NCBI GenBank assembly: GCA_021773355.1 | Contig: JAJFKE010000023.1 | Location: 248,001-312,000 of the forward strand | Reading direction: 5' to 3' | Source: Gammaproteobacteria bacterium | Lineage (GTDB): Bacteria; Pseudomonadota; Gammaproteobacteria; Pseudomonadales; Pseudohongiellaceae | Length of the DNA: 64,000 nucleotides | Shown here: one piece after another, positions 17,786-27,090 of the stretch | Layout: every line of letters starts with the position of its first letter | Position numbering within the stretch: position 1 is the stretch's first letter | Notes under the pieces: model-generated | The model's database searches: none | Told to the model about the DNA's origin: nothing | Seen by the model: only the letters and a program-made list of their open reading frames with translations | Translations under genes and position numbers: made by a program

Positions 17786-18124
17786 GTGACTCTGTCTTTT
17801 CTTTTTTGGTGTACCGTCGTTGCCGCCTTCATCAGCTTCTGGTGGACCGGTGACAAGGTCAAGAGCATCGCCATGGCCCAGGTGTATCGTATTTGTAAAG
17901 AACAAAACTTGCAGTTGCTGGATCAGACCATGGTATTAAGAGGGGTTTGGCCGGCCAGAGATGATGAGGGCTCGCTACGACTGCGCCGACGTTATGGCTT
18001 CGAATTCACCTCTACCGGTGAGGCAAGATCACAAGGTACTGTAGAATTATTCGGCTTTAAATTACAGAACTTGCATCTTGATGCACATATGCTGCCGGAG
18101 AATCACGATAAGTTTTTGCACTAG
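17786..18124 (+). CDS. DUF3301 family small membrane-anchored protein
   Basis: The 112-residue protein starts with one hydrophobic segment (LSFLFWCTVVAAFISFWW) and continues with VYRICKEQNLQLLDQTMVLRG and RLRRRYGFEFTSTGE, the conserved core of DUF3301, a gammaproteobacterial family of unknown function. GTG 17786 is taken as start; it is only about 20 bases after the terminator T-run, so its promoter would overlap the terminator. Confidence 0.8.
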   Translation: MTLSFLFWCTVVAAFISFWWTGDKVKSIAMAQVYRICKEQNLQLLDQTMVLRGVWPARDDEGSLRLRRRYGFEFTSTGEARSQGTVELFGFKLQNLHLDAHMLPENHDKFLH

Positions 18125-18156
18125 TGCTGATTCTTCTATTGAGTTCCTAAGCTTAG

Positions 18157-19494
18157 TTAAGTCTGGGTTTTAATTGAGTTTCGCAGCGCAGGAAAATAAA
18201 GCAGCAAGGCATCCGCTCTGGCAGCAACATAAATAATCATCGCCCACCATAATCCATTTACAGCAAATCTATCCATCAGAAACCACCATGCCAGCAAATA
18301 AACGGCTATAGAGAGAAATGCGGCATTGCGCATCTGGCGGGTAAACGATGCGCCAATAAAAATTCCATCCAGTTGAAAAGCCGCAAAAGAAAAGAATATA
18401 TAAATGGCAGCGAGAAACAAGGAGCTGCCCGCCGCTACCTGCACCTCTTCAATATCGGTGAGCGCCATTACCGCAAAATCGCCAAACAACCACAGCCAGC
18501 TTGCAAGAAGTACAGCCGTAACAAGAGCCAGTATGCTAGAGCGCTTAACGGCTATATCAAAAGTATCTTGCCGCTTGGCACCCACAGATGCGCCAACCAA
18601 TGACTCAACGACGAAGGCGTATCCATCAAGAAAAAACGCAGCGAAAGAAATGAGCTGTAACAGGATGTGATTAGCCGCCAATACAACATCGCCAAACTGC
18701 GCGCTCTGATTGATGAAAAAGCCGAAAGAAAATACCAATAATAGAGTGCGAATCATGATATCGGCATTAGCGGAGAGCATTTTGCTTAACGCGACTCTGT
18801 TCAGGATACGCGCTACGGGCCAAAATTCACGTCCGTTGCCAGCGCGGACACGAAGCTCACCAACGATCAAGCAAATTGCGAATATTACACTACACCATTC
18901 CGCGATCACCGTACCTAGGGCTATGCCGGCCGCACCCCAACCCAACACGCCAGCGAAGTACACATCCAGGGCAATATTAAGACCATTCAGAAAAAGCTGA
19001 ACTAAAAGCAGTTGGCGACTATTTCCCAGCCCTATCAATACACCCATTAGCGCAAAGGTTGCCAGGGTGGCAGGTGCACCCCATATCCGAATATTGAAAT
19101 AGCTTTGTGCCACGGACTCAACCGGGGCGCTGCCATCCAACAAGGATAAGGCAATGAATCGAATGGGCCATTGCAAGAGAATCAGCATTGCACCCAGGGT
19201 TATAGCGAGTAGCAGGGCTCTGCCAAGCACCGCACGCACCTCGATCTCATCGCCTGCGCCAGCAGCTTGAGCAACGAAGCCAGTGGTGCCCATGCGTAGA
19301 AACCCAAAACTCCAGTACACAAAGGAAAATATCAGGGCGCCAAAGGCGATGGCACCCAGGTCAGTCACGCTACCAACATTGCCGATTATCGCGGTATCTG
19401 CTAAACCTAGCAGCGGCACAGCCGCGTTCGCCAGGATTATGGGCCAGGCTTTCTGCAGCAGGTATCTGTAGCTTATCGATTCAGGATTTAGCAT
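18157..19494 (-). CDS. MATE family efflux transporter (DinF-like)
   Basis: The 445-residue, about 12-helix protein has the MATE pattern AWPIILANAAVPLLGLADTAIIG at the start, GTTGFVAQAAGAGD, and LDGYAFVVESLVGASVGAK in the second half, which is the DinF subgroup version. Such proteins export organic cations or drugs using Na+ or H+ gradients. The start codon is the last of four ATGs created by a heptanucleotide tandem repeat (19,486-19,513); upstream ATGs in that repeat open frames of only six codons. Confidence 0.92.
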   Translation of the reverse strand: MLNPESISYRYLLQKAWPIILANAAVPLLGLADTAIIGNVGSVTDLGAIAFGALIFSFVYWSFGFLRMGTTGFVAQAAGAGDEIEVRAVLGRALLLAITLGAMLILLQWPIRFIALSLLDGSAPVESVAQSYFNIRIWGAPATLATFALMGVLIGLGNSRQLLLVQLFLNGLNIALDVYFAGVLGWGAAGIALGTVIAEWCSVIFAICLIVGELRVRAGNGREFWPVARILNRVALSKMLSANADIMIRTLLLVFSFGFFINQSAQFGDVVLAANHILLQLISFAAFFLDGYAFVVESLVGASVGAKRQDTFDIAVKRSSILALVTAVLLASWLWLFGDFAVMALTDIEEVQVAAGSSLFLAAIYIFFSFAAFQLDGIFIGASFTRQMRNAAFLSIAVYLLAWWFLMDRFAVNGLWWAMIIYVAARADALLLYFPALRNSIKTQT

Positions 19495-19513
19495 TTAGCA
19501 TTTAGCATTTAGC
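19486..19513. repeat. Four tandem ATTTAGC heptamers at the MATE start codon
   Basis: The heptamer ATTTAGC is repeated exactly four times. On the minus strand each unit carries an ATG; only the last is in frame with the transporter, the earlier ones lead to TGA or TAA after six codons. Gain or loss of a unit would shift start codons and leader frames but leave the main frame intact. Confidence 0.9.
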
Positions 19514-19644
19514 ATTTCAAAACTTGGTTTATCTCGCTGACTGATACAAGTCAGATTATTGGTTGAATCCTAAGCTGATGCATAGCTCTAGCGAAAGCTC
19601 TCGCAACATGCGACCATCCTTTTCCTGTTAAACAGGAATTCAAT

Positions 19645-20262
19645 ATGATTATATTGCACCACTTGCGAATCGGTCGTTCAATGTTTGCCGTATGGCAACT
19701 AGAAGAATTGGGAGTTGATTACGAGATCAAAGTCTATCATAGACACCCGGAAACTTTTCTCGCCCAAGAGGACTTAAAAGCCGTTCACCCCCTGGGGAAA
19801 TCTCCGGTAATTGAGGATGGCGACCTGCTACTCTCGGAATCGGGCGCTATCACCACCTATCTTTTGGAAAAATTCGATACACAAAATAAATTTGCACCAC
19901 CGCGATCTGATATCGAGGAGTGGGCAAAATTCACTCAGTGGCTACACTACCCGGAGGGCTCAGTGTTTGGCCCGCTATTGGTAAGAATGATACTGCTTCG
20001 ATCCGGCCAGGAGCATCAGGCACTGAACGCTTATAGCGAGAGAGAAACGGCATTGCATCTGGGCCATATCTCTGACCAGCTTGCCGAGAATGAGTTTATC
20101 TTGGGAAATAGCTTCTCTGCCGCCGATTTCGGAGTTACCTATGTGGTTTCTCTGGCAAAAAGATTAGGCCAGTTGCAACCCTATGCGAGCCTGGACGCGT
20201 ATCTTGAGAGAAATCTGTCACGACCGGCGTATAAGCGCGCAGTAGAAAAGGCGGTGGAGTAG
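19645..20262 (+). CDS. Glutathione S-transferase family protein
   Basis: A 205-residue protein with an N-terminal thioredoxin-fold domain (HHLRIGRSMFAVWQLEELG, then NPLGKSP-like HPLGKSPVIEDGD and LSESGAITTYLLEKF) and an all-helical C-terminal domain with FSAADFGVTYV. ESGAI is the usual glutathione-binding motif. Its substrate is not known. ATG 19645 has AGGA seven to ten bases upstream. It converges on the TPR lipoprotein gene at 20,277. Confidence 0.9.
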   Translation: MIILHHLRIGRSMFAVWQLEELGVDYEIKVYHRHPETFLAQEDLKAVHPLGKSPVIEDGDLLLSESGAITTYLLEKFDTQNKFAPPRSDIEEWAKFTQWLHYPEGSVFGPLLVRMILLRSGQEHQALNAYSERETALHLGHISDQLAENEFILGNSFSAADFGVTYVVSLAKRLGQLQPYASLDAYLERNLSRPAYKRAVEKAVE

Positions 20263-20276
20263 ATATCGCTAGCGCA

Positions 20277-21554
20277 TTAGTTCCGTGTAAGGGATATTTC
20301 TTCCAGAGCCCGTAGCTTACCCGCGAATCGGGCTTTGTCGTTGCCGCGGGCAAAGCGACGGGCCCTATCTAAATTCTCAATAACACTGTCCATATCACCT
20401 AGCTGCTGATTAACGACAGCCATCTGGTGATAGAAATACTGTTCGTTGTGCTTCTGCGAAAGTGCTTTTTCTAAGTGACCAATAGCCTTGTCATATTCAC
20501 CTTCAGCAATATTGTCATCTGCCAGTGCCGAATGGTAATAGGGATTCATATTTCGAAAGGATTCAATCTCATTTTCCAGTAATTCTGCTTGAGCAATTTG
20601 CCCTGTCAGGCGATAGCTGTTCGCGAGATTACTTGTAGCTGAATAGATACGTTCATCAAGCGCAATGGCTCGTTCATAGGCGGCAATCGATAATTCCGGC
20701 TGTCCCACCCTCCCGTATAAAACACCTAAGTTGTTCCAGGCAATTGCTGAATCCGAATCTGTTTCCAGCGCCCGTTTGGTATAGCGATAAGCAAGATTCA
20801 AACTGTCAGACAACAAGGCCTCCACGCTCTTATTGCTATAGTACAGGGACAGTACCTGCTGCTCGTCGATGATCTGTCGTCTAACTGGAATACTTACAAT
20901 GGCAGGATTAATATCTGCCGTGTAGCGATAGTCTGATGTTGCTGTCCTATAGACCATGAAGAAATCATCTCTAACCAGTCCTGCGCCATTCCTAAAATAG
21001 GATGGATTGGCACTCCCGAATTTACGATCCAGAAACGAAGTAGTTGGAGGTGGGTCTATTGCTCCAGTGACATTAATGTGCTGGTTGTTTATCCAACTAC
21101 TGCCATTCTTATCCCAGTAAGGCGGTGCGAGAACTAATTGAAAATCCGCGGGCACATTGGCATAGCGTGCAGCGGCGACGAACAGTGTAGAGAAGGACAG
21201 ACAGTTTATTTTGCGGTTGGCATTCAGCTCAGCTAGAGAATATGTCTCAGTAATATCAAAATCGTAATCTTTGAAGCGGCGATATATCCAGGCTCGCACT
21301 TTTGAGTAGCGTTCATACTCTGATTCGGCGGTCGCTAAAATCCGATCTAGTTCTCGTTTGTAGTTTTCCGGCAACTCGAACAGATTGGATTCATCCAACA
21401 ATGGAATATTTTCATCATCCACAATGAAAAAATGGTCGTGAAGCAGGTCAGACGGGTCTTGTATTATCGCTGCTCGAGGTGATCGAGTATTACCGCAGGA
21501 GACCAATAATGCCCCCAATAGCACAACAAGGATGAAGGCAGGGAATTTTCTCAA
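20277..21554 (-). CDS. Lipoprotein with transglutaminase-like and TPR domains
   Basis: The 425-residue protein has a lipoprotein signal (VVLLGALLVSCGN), then a transglutaminase/cysteine-protease-like core with INCLSFSTLFVAAARYANVPADF, and in the C-terminal half several TPR units (AIAWNNLGVLYGRVGQPELSI, then NLANSYRLTGQ, then ALSQKHNEQYFYHQMAVVN). The Cys in NCLSFS would be the nucleophile; the His and Asp partners are less clear, with INNQHINV a candidate His. It is likely attached to the outer membrane and acts in protein complex assembly or cell-wall processes; that is inferred. Confidence 0.8.
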   Translation of the reverse strand: MRKFPAFILVVLLGALLVSCGNTRSPRAAIIQDPSDLLHDHFFIVDDENIPLLDESNLFELPENYKRELDRILATAESEYERYSKVRAWIYRRFKDYDFDITETYSLAELNANRKINCLSFSTLFVAAARYANVPADFQLVLAPPYWDKNGSSWINNQHINVTGAIDPPPTTSFLDRKFGSANPSYFRNGAGLVRDDFFMVYRTATSDYRYTADINPAIVSIPVRRQIIDEQQVLSLYYSNKSVEALLSDSLNLAYRYTKRALETDSDSAIAWNNLGVLYGRVGQPELSIAAYERAIALDERIYSATSNLANSYRLTGQIAQAELLENEIESFRNMNPYYHSALADDNIAEGEYDKAIGHLEKALSQKHNEQYFYHQMAVVNQQLGDMDSVIENLDRARRFARGNDKARFAGKLRALEEISLTRN

Positions 21555-21761
21555 TTAAATAGCTCCCGGTTTTCTTAGCTATTAACGATACCCCATCCCA
21601 ATAAAATTACCAAGCAGTCCGGCGATTTGCTTGAATCCTAATGAACAATCCCAATATACTGGTGACGGCTTGTTGAACAGGTAGTTAACTACTGTTAGCT
21701 GGCAAATTGTAGCAGAATGGCATCGACGTCACATTGCAGTCCAGACAACGAGGACCCAGCC

Positions 21762-22487
21762 ATGACTGAAGTAGTGCAGGCGATAAAAACTGAGCCAGCC
21801 GGCTTGTTAAATACCGCAATCAACATTCTTGTATCACCCGGGGAAGCGTTCATTGAACTCGAACAGCGCCCTCACAAGTTGTTTCCTCTAGCGCTACTGT
21901 TGTTTAGCACCATCGCGACATTGTTCTGGTATTTCAGTATCGTCGATTTCGATTGGTACATCGATGACGTTCTTGCCAACGCCAACGTTCCTGAAGATCG
22001 ACTGGAGGAATCAAGGGAGGCGATGACTTCAATGTCGCAAACCACCTTCATGATGTTCGCCCTACTCGGTGGAACGATCTCCACATTCCTTTACTATGTA
22101 GTGCAGGCGGGTTACCTCGGCTTGATCTCGGCACTCAGCGGCGACGGCCAGAAATTCGGCAACTGGTTCTCACTTGTTCTGTGGACAGCACTGCCCGCCC
22201 TGATCGGTATCGCAGGAATGGTGGCAACCATTCTGTTGAGTCCAAACGGACAATTGAGCGCCTACGACCTAAACCCCTTAACTCTCAGAAATTTGGGAAT
22301 GGAATCTGCAAACGACTCACTCAAACTATTTTTCGCCTCTGTTAACCTGACAATGCTTTGGAGCATAGGATTATTGATCGCGGGCTACAAGCAATGGCAG
22401 GGCTCGAGTTTAGTCAAGGCGATGGGAGTGATTTTAACGCCCTATCTGCTCATAGCTGGCATTTGGGCGTATTTTGCCCTCATTTAA
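21762..22487 (+). CDS. YIP1 family membrane protein
   Basis: A 241-residue protein with five predicted helices. The N-terminal segment LLNTAINILVSPGEAFIELEQRP is the typical entry of bacterial YIP1-domain proteins, and the helices follow in the second half (QAGYLGLISALSGD, WTALPALIG). ATG 21762 is preferred to the frame start at 21717 because GAGGA lies seven bases before it. It sits just upstream of the MacAB-like operon, separated by 120 bp, and may be cotranscribed. Function unknown. Confidence 0.75.
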   Translation: MTEVVQAIKTEPAGLLNTAINILVSPGEAFIELEQRPHKLFPLALLLFSTIATLFWYFSIVDFDWYIDDVLANANVPEDRLEESREAMTSMSQTTFMMFALLGGTISTFLYYVVQAGYLGLISALSGDGQKFGNWFSLVLWTALPALIGIAGMVATILLSPNGQLSAYDLNPLTLRNLGMESANDSLKLFFASVNLTMLWSIGLLIAGYKQWQGSSLVKAMGVILTPYLLIAGIWAYFALI

Positions 22488-22607
22488 GCTGATCTATGTT
22501 AAGTTCGATCGTGTTTACTGTAATTCAATAGGCCTCTAGCCGTTATAGTCCATGTAACATTCGGTCAATGACCTGCCCCATGATTTTCAGAAAAATGGAT
22601 TCGCTTT

Positions 22608-23789
22608 ATGAATGCAAAAAAACTGGTATTAGTCCTGCTAATCGCAGGTACAGTGATTGCTCTCCCCTTTATTAATCGCTCGGTATTTGGCACAAATGCA
22701 AAAGAAGTCAACGTGTCCACCCTGTCACAGCGAATTATCAGCCCTTCTATTTTGGCTTCTGGATTTCTCGCCCACGAAGAAGAAGTGATGTTAAGTTCAG
22801 AGGTTATCGGAAAGGTATCTGAACTGTATATCGAAGAAGGCGATACGGTTCATGAAGGCCAACTATTACTAGAGGTAGACGATACCAACTTCATAGCAGG
22901 CCTGGAACAATCTCAAGCCGCCGAACGCATCAATACTATTGATATCGAACGACAGCAAGTACGCATAGCAAATCTTAGCCGCCAGTTTGAACGCAGCAAG
23001 AGCCTGCATGAACGCAAGATGATCGGCGATGACGAATTTGACTCAATAAAGAATCAGTTAGACCTTGCCCGCATCGACCTGAAATCTTCACGGGAAAGAT
23101 TGGCCCAGGCACGGGCACAGCTAGATCAGGTCAATGACAATCTTAGCAAAACAAAAATCGTGTCGCCAATCGATGGCGTGATTACCAGTCTCGACATAAA
23201 GGTCGGCGAAACTGCCATAGCCAGCTCGACCAATATTCCTGGTTCATCTTTGATGACTATTGCCAATCCTGCCAGCATCTATACCGAAGTGTTGGTGGAT
23301 GAAGCCGACGTAGCCACTATAGACATTGGCCAGCGCGCGGAAATCGTTGCTATTGCCTATCCTGATCAACCAATGCAGGGAGTGGTTCGCTATATCGCGA
23401 ATACAGCAAAGATTGCACCAGGTCGCCAGGGTTTAAGTTTTACTGTAAAGATTGAGATTACCGACCCCGGCGATGTAGTTCTGCGACCCGGCATGTCCTG
23501 CCGTGCCGAGATTTTCACTCGACAAGATCAGCAAGTTGTCGCCGTACCAATCCAGGCGATCATATTTGAAGAGGATCGATCGGCGCTTCGAAGCGAGTAT
23601 TTTATTTTTGTTAATGATGGCGGTGTGGCGCGCAAGACCAAGATCGAGGTTGGAATTTCCGATGATGAATATCAGGAGCTCATGAGCAGCATCGACGAAG
23701 ACATCGAAATTGTTGTCGGTCCTGACCAGGAGCTTCGGCATCTGCTGGAAGGAGATAGAATCGACACCACTCGCATTGAGCTGCAATAG
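22608..23789 (+). CDS. Periplasmic adaptor (HlyD/MacA-like) of an ABC efflux system
   Basis: A 393-residue membrane-fusion protein: N-terminal helix, biotinyl-lipoyl half (EVMLSSEVIGKVSELYIEEGDTV with DGDxV-like turn), coiled-coil hairpin rich in Arg/Gln (residues about 100-170), second lipoyl half (KTKIVSPIDGVITSLDIKVGE) and a beta-barrel domain. It links an inner-membrane transporter with an outer-membrane channel. The ATPase and permease follow directly, so the three form a MacAB-type unit. No outer-membrane factor gene is nearby, so a TolC-like partner must be elsewhere. Confidence 0.88.
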   Translation: MNAKKLVLVLLIAGTVIALPFINRSVFGTNAKEVNVSTLSQRIISPSILASGFLAHEEEVMLSSEVIGKVSELYIEEGDTVHEGQLLLEVDDTNFIAGLEQSQAAERINTIDIERQQVRIANLSRQFERSKSLHERKMIGDDEFDSIKNQLDLARIDLKSSRERLAQARAQLDQVNDNLSKTKIVSPIDGVITSLDIKVGETAIASSTNIPGSSLMTIANPASIYTEVLVDEADVATIDIGQRAEIVAIAYPDQPMQGVVRYIANTAKIAPGRQGLSFTVKIEITDPGDVVLRPGMSCRAEIFTRQDQQVVAVPIQAIIFEEDRSALRSEYFIFVNDGGVARKTKIEVGISDDEYQELMSSIDEDIEIVVGPDQELRHLLEGDRIDTTRIELQ

Positions 23790-23838
23790 CAAGTTCTGTC
23801 GGCGCTGCTAAATCTACTTATAAACATAGACCATCTAC

Positions 23839-24540
23839 ATGGCACTTATCGAACTCAGCGGCATTACAAAATACTACGAAATGGGTAATCAGGTCGTTAA
23901 GGCGCTTGATGGTATTGATATTGAAGTTTTTAAGAACGACTACCTTGCTTTCATAGGCTCTTCTGGTTCTGGCAAATCCACCATGCTTAATATTCTGGGT
24001 TGTCTCGATAAGCCAACTAGCGGTCAGTATCATCTGAATAACAAGAATGTTGAAAATCTGAATCCTAATGAATTATCAGAGATTCGAAATTTGGAAATTG
24101 GTTTCATATTCCAAAGTTTTAATTTGCTTCCCCGTGCCACGGCGCTGGGCAATGTTATGCAGCCTCTGGTGTATAGAAGCATTGGCTTTCGTAAGCGCAA
24201 ACAAATGGCCATGGACTCACTGCAAAGAGTGGGGCTTGGAGATCGCACCGATCACCTGCCCAATCAACTATCTGGTGGCCAACGGCAGCGTGTAGCCATA
24301 GCTAGAGCCCTGGTTACCCATCCCTCAATCCTTCTAGCAGATGAACCCACAGGGAATCTGGATTCGCAAACCACCATAGAAATTATGCAGCTATTTGATG
24401 AGCTGCATGCTGAGGGTCACACCCTGATTGTGGTCACTCATGAAGACGAAATTGCTCAGCACTGCCAACGCATCGTGGAATTGAAAGACGGCAGGGTATT
24501 TAACGACAGTACTACCAAATCTGCGAAGGTAAGCTGCTGA
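23839..24540 (+). CDS. ABC transporter ATPase (MacB/LolD type)
   Basis: The 233-residue ATPase has Walker [11 protein letters not shown]-loop FIFQSFNLL, signature LSGGQRQR, Walker [14 protein letters not shown] and switch His in VVTHED. The sequence around [13 protein letters not shown] is typical of the LolD/MacB/FtsE class that works with FtsX-like permeases. It lies 50 bp after the adaptor gene and overlaps the permease by one base (TGATG). Confidence 0.93.
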   Translation: MALIELSGITKYYEMGNQVVKALDGIDIEVFKNDYLAFIGSSGSGKSTMLNILGCLDKPTSGQYHLNNKNVENLNPNELSEIRNLEIGFIFQSFNLLPRATALGNVMQPLVYRSIGFRKRKQMAMDSLQRVGLGDRTDHLPNQLSGGQRQRVAIARALVTHPSILLADEPTGNLDSQTTIEIMQLFDELHAEGHTLIVVTHEDEIAQHCQRIVELKDGRVFNDSTTKSAKVSC

Positions 24541-25766
24541 TGTTTTTCGCTCTGATCGAAAGTTTTCGTTCCGCCTTGGCATCGATTTATGCGCATGGGC
24601 TACGCAGCTTCCTAACGACCCTGGGGATTGTAATAGGTGTCGCCAGTGTGATTGCAGTCGTGTCTGTCACCCAAGGCATGAGTTCATTTATTGGGGATGT
24701 ATTCGCTGATCTAGGCTCGAACAGCTTAACCATTCAATCCTACACACCCTTCGAAGATCAGATGAAGGGTATACGCGCCAGACTGACTCCCGAGGACATG
24801 GAACTGATAGAGAAGAGAGCCGAAGGCGTGGCCTCTATTACACCGATTCTTTTTGCTAATCGGTCATCACAAATAAAGTATGGTTCGCAGACGGCGTTTA
24901 GCCGGATCATGGGTACTACTTATGCTTATCAAAATGTCGCTCAGTCCTATATGTCAGTGGGTCGCTTTATTGCTGAGAGCGACAATAATACCCGCAGACG
25001 TGTCGCAGTTATTGGAGACAAGGTGCGCGAGAATCTCAGCCTGGCAGAGAATCCGATCAATGAGTACGTCGATATTGGAGGCGAATGGTTCAAGATCGTA
25101 GGACTATTGGAACCCAAAGGAGAGATTATGGGAATGAACCAGGACGATATCGTTCTTATTCCCTATAACACCATGCGCAGCTTGCAAGGAAACCAGGCTC
25201 GCACAGATATACAGATTCAACTCAGCTTAAGTGAAACCGCTGTCGCCGAGGATGTGACCCAACAGCTAAGCACATTGTTGAGAAACGCACACGATCTAGA
25301 CAGCGATGAAGATGACGACTTTCAGATTCAAACTGCCGAACAGCTCATGGAGACTTTTGATACGGTAATCAATATGGTCACCATCGTCATCGGCGGCATA
25401 GTGAGTATCTCTTTATTGGTTGGCGGCATCGGCATCATGAACATCATGCTGGTGTCGGTGACTGAAAGAACACGCGAGATCGGTATATGCAAGGCCATCG
25501 GTGCCAAGCGCCACCATATTCTGTTGCAGTTTCTTATCGAGGCCCTGCTACTATCCCTACTCGGTGGCATGATAGGCCTGGCCATTGGCTATGGCTTGGG
25601 CACACTTATCTCCAGCAGCATTCCCTCATTTCCTCCGGCTAGCATCCCGCTGTGGTCAGTAGCGCTGGCGCTGGGGTTCTCAGGTTTCGTGGGTGTGCTT
25701 TTTGGCATACTGCCCGCCGCCAAGGCGGCAAATTTAGATCCAATCGATGCTCTGCGTTACGAATAA
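24540..25766 (+). CDS. MacB-like ABC transporter permease (FtsX domain)
   Basis: A 408-residue permease with an N-terminal helix (GLRSFLTTLGIVIGVASVIAV, as in MacB), a large periplasmic domain (about 45-270) and three C-terminal helices with GGIGIMNIMLVSVTERTREIG and KAIGAKRHHILLQFLIEA, the FtsX signature. It works with the preceding ATPase and adaptor to move a substrate from the periplasm outward (mechanotransmission). The substrate is unknown. Confidence 0.92.
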   Translation: MFFALIESFRSALASIYAHGLRSFLTTLGIVIGVASVIAVVSVTQGMSSFIGDVFADLGSNSLTIQSYTPFEDQMKGIRARLTPEDMELIEKRAEGVASITPILFANRSSQIKYGSQTAFSRIMGTTYAYQNVAQSYMSVGRFIAESDNNTRRRVAVIGDKVRENLSLAENPINEYVDIGGEWFKIVGLLEPKGEIMGMNQDDIVLIPYNTMRSLQGNQARTDIQIQLSLSETAVAEDVTQQLSTLLRNAHDLDSDEDDDFQIQTAEQLMETFDTVINMVTIVIGGIVSISLLVGGIGIMNIMLVSVTERTREIGICKAIGAKRHHILLQFLIEALLLSLLGGMIGLAIGYGLGTLISSSIPSFPPASIPLWSVALALGFSGFVGVLFGILPAAKAANLDPIDALRYE

Positions 25767-25775
25767 CAGGTATTC

Positions 25776-26135
25776 ATGAAACTGGACAAGCAACAGCTTA
25801 AAAAGATTCTCTACATACTCATCATATTGGCGGTGGCCCCCTTCGCCCTCGAAGTGGTCCTCCTGGCAGATGTTGCGGGCGCCGAATTTGCCGTTTTCTT
25901 CCTTGTTTTCTACCTTAAATCAATAGCTTATGTAGTATTGGAGCGATGGCTGGAATTCAAGCGCAATGTGGCCACCGTTTTATCATTGCTTGCAGGGCTG
26001 TATCTTTTCCAGTCACGTATCGCCGTATCACACATCGCCGCCAGCGGCATGCTGCTGCTGTTTACCAGCTCTGTGCTACTCAGCTGTCTGATGTGGCTAC
26101 CGCCACTGTATCTCAGTTGCGGCCTGCTGAGCTAA
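25776..26135 (+). CDS. Small membrane protein of the efflux operon
   Basis: A 119-residue protein with three or four hydrophobic segments and few other features (ILYILIILAVAPFALEVVLL at the start). It begins ten bases after the permease stop, so it belongs to the same transcript. I do not recognise a family. A structural or assembly role with the transporter is possible from position alone. Confidence 0.6.
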   Translation: MKLDKQQLKKILYILIILAVAPFALEVVLLADVAGAEFAVFFLVFYLKSIAYVVLERWLEFKRNVATVLSLLAGLYLFQSRIAVSHIAASGMLLLFTSSVLLSCLMWLPPLYLSCGLLS

Positions 26136-26228
26136 ACGGCGGGTGCACTCGGCATGCTGCATTTTGCCTAAAAAATGTGATAACCTCCGTTTCACGTTAG
26201 CAATTAGAATAGTAAAGTAATCTAAGCA

Positions 26229-26999
26229 GTGTTCAAAAATTCCGCAGACCGCTGGCCGGTTTTCTTCATTCTCTCCCTTAGTGTATTGGATTTTAGCCTC
26301 TATTTTCTGGTTAATAATCCCTATGTACTTGGGGTGTACTTCTATTTGATGATCATACCCAAGTCGCAAATTTGCGCCTGGAACCATCATCACCAACACG
26401 CACCAACTTTTCGCTATACATTGCCAAATCGAATTTTGGAATTTTTCTACGCCTTGCACACAGGCGTAACAACCAATCTTTGGCTATTACATCATGTACA
26501 CGGGCATCACAATAATTTTCTGGATCAGAGCAAGGACGAGAGTCGCTGGACGCGAAAAGACGGTACTCAAATGGGTGAACTGGAATACAGCCTGAAGATT
26601 ACTGCCACCGCTTACTACCGTGGCTACCAGGTGGGGAAACAACATCCCAAGGAGCAGAGTAATTTCATACTCTACTCCATTCTAAGTTTCGCCATTATCG
26701 CCAGCTTGGTGATTTATAAACCAGCTGCAGGAATTCTACTGTTCGTGTTACCCATGATTATGGGTTTATTCATGACAGCCTGGGCAACTTACGAGCACCA
26801 TGCTGGGTTGGATACGGACAACCATTTCGAAGCGTCGTTTAATAATCTGAACCGTTGGTACAATATATTTACCGGTAATCTCGGTTATCACACCGCACAT
26901 CATTACAAGCAAGGCCTGCATTGGTCGAAGCTACCGCAATTACACGAGAAGATTAAAGAAAATATTCCGGAAGAGCTAATACGAAAAAGCTGGGTATAG
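26229..26999 (+). CDS. Membrane fatty acid desaturase family protein
   Basis: The 256-residue membrane protein has three histidine boxes: HHHQH (about residue 53), HHVHGHHNN and HTAHH near the C-terminus, which bind the di-iron centre of integral-membrane desaturases and hydroxylases. The protein is shorter than the usual 300-400 residues. GTG 26229 is the start used; no strong ribosome-binding site is seen. A terminator follows at 27,013-27,045. It would introduce a double bond or hydroxyl in acyl chains or a related lipid; the substrate cannot be told. Confidence 0.85.
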   Translation: MFKNSADRWPVFFILSLSVLDFSLYFLVNNPYVLGVYFYLMIIPKSQICAWNHHHQHAPTFRYTLPNRILEFFYALHTGVTTNLWLLHHVHGHHNNFLDQSKDESRWTRKDGTQMGELEYSLKITATAYYRGYQVGKQHPKEQSNFILYSILSFAIIASLVIYKPAAGILLFVLPMIMGLFMTAWATYEHHAGLDTDNHFEASFNNLNRWYNIFTGNLGYHTAHHYKQGLHWSKLPQLHEKIKENIPEELIRKSWV

Positions 27000-27012
27000 T
27001 ATTTTTAACAAC

Positions 27013-27045
27013 AAAAAAGAGGATCAGTTCTGATCCGCTTTTTTT
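27013..27045. terminator. Bidirectional intrinsic terminator between convergent genes
   Basis: GGATCAG (27,021-27,027) and CTGATCC (27,030-27,036) form a stem with A-rich sequence to the left and CTTTTTTTATTTT to the right. The pattern serves the desaturase on the plus strand and possibly the DUF4097 gene on the minus strand. Confidence 0.85.
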
Positions 27046-27090
27046 ATTTTCCCACTAATCAACTTCGTCATAGGGACGCAAAACTCGCCG

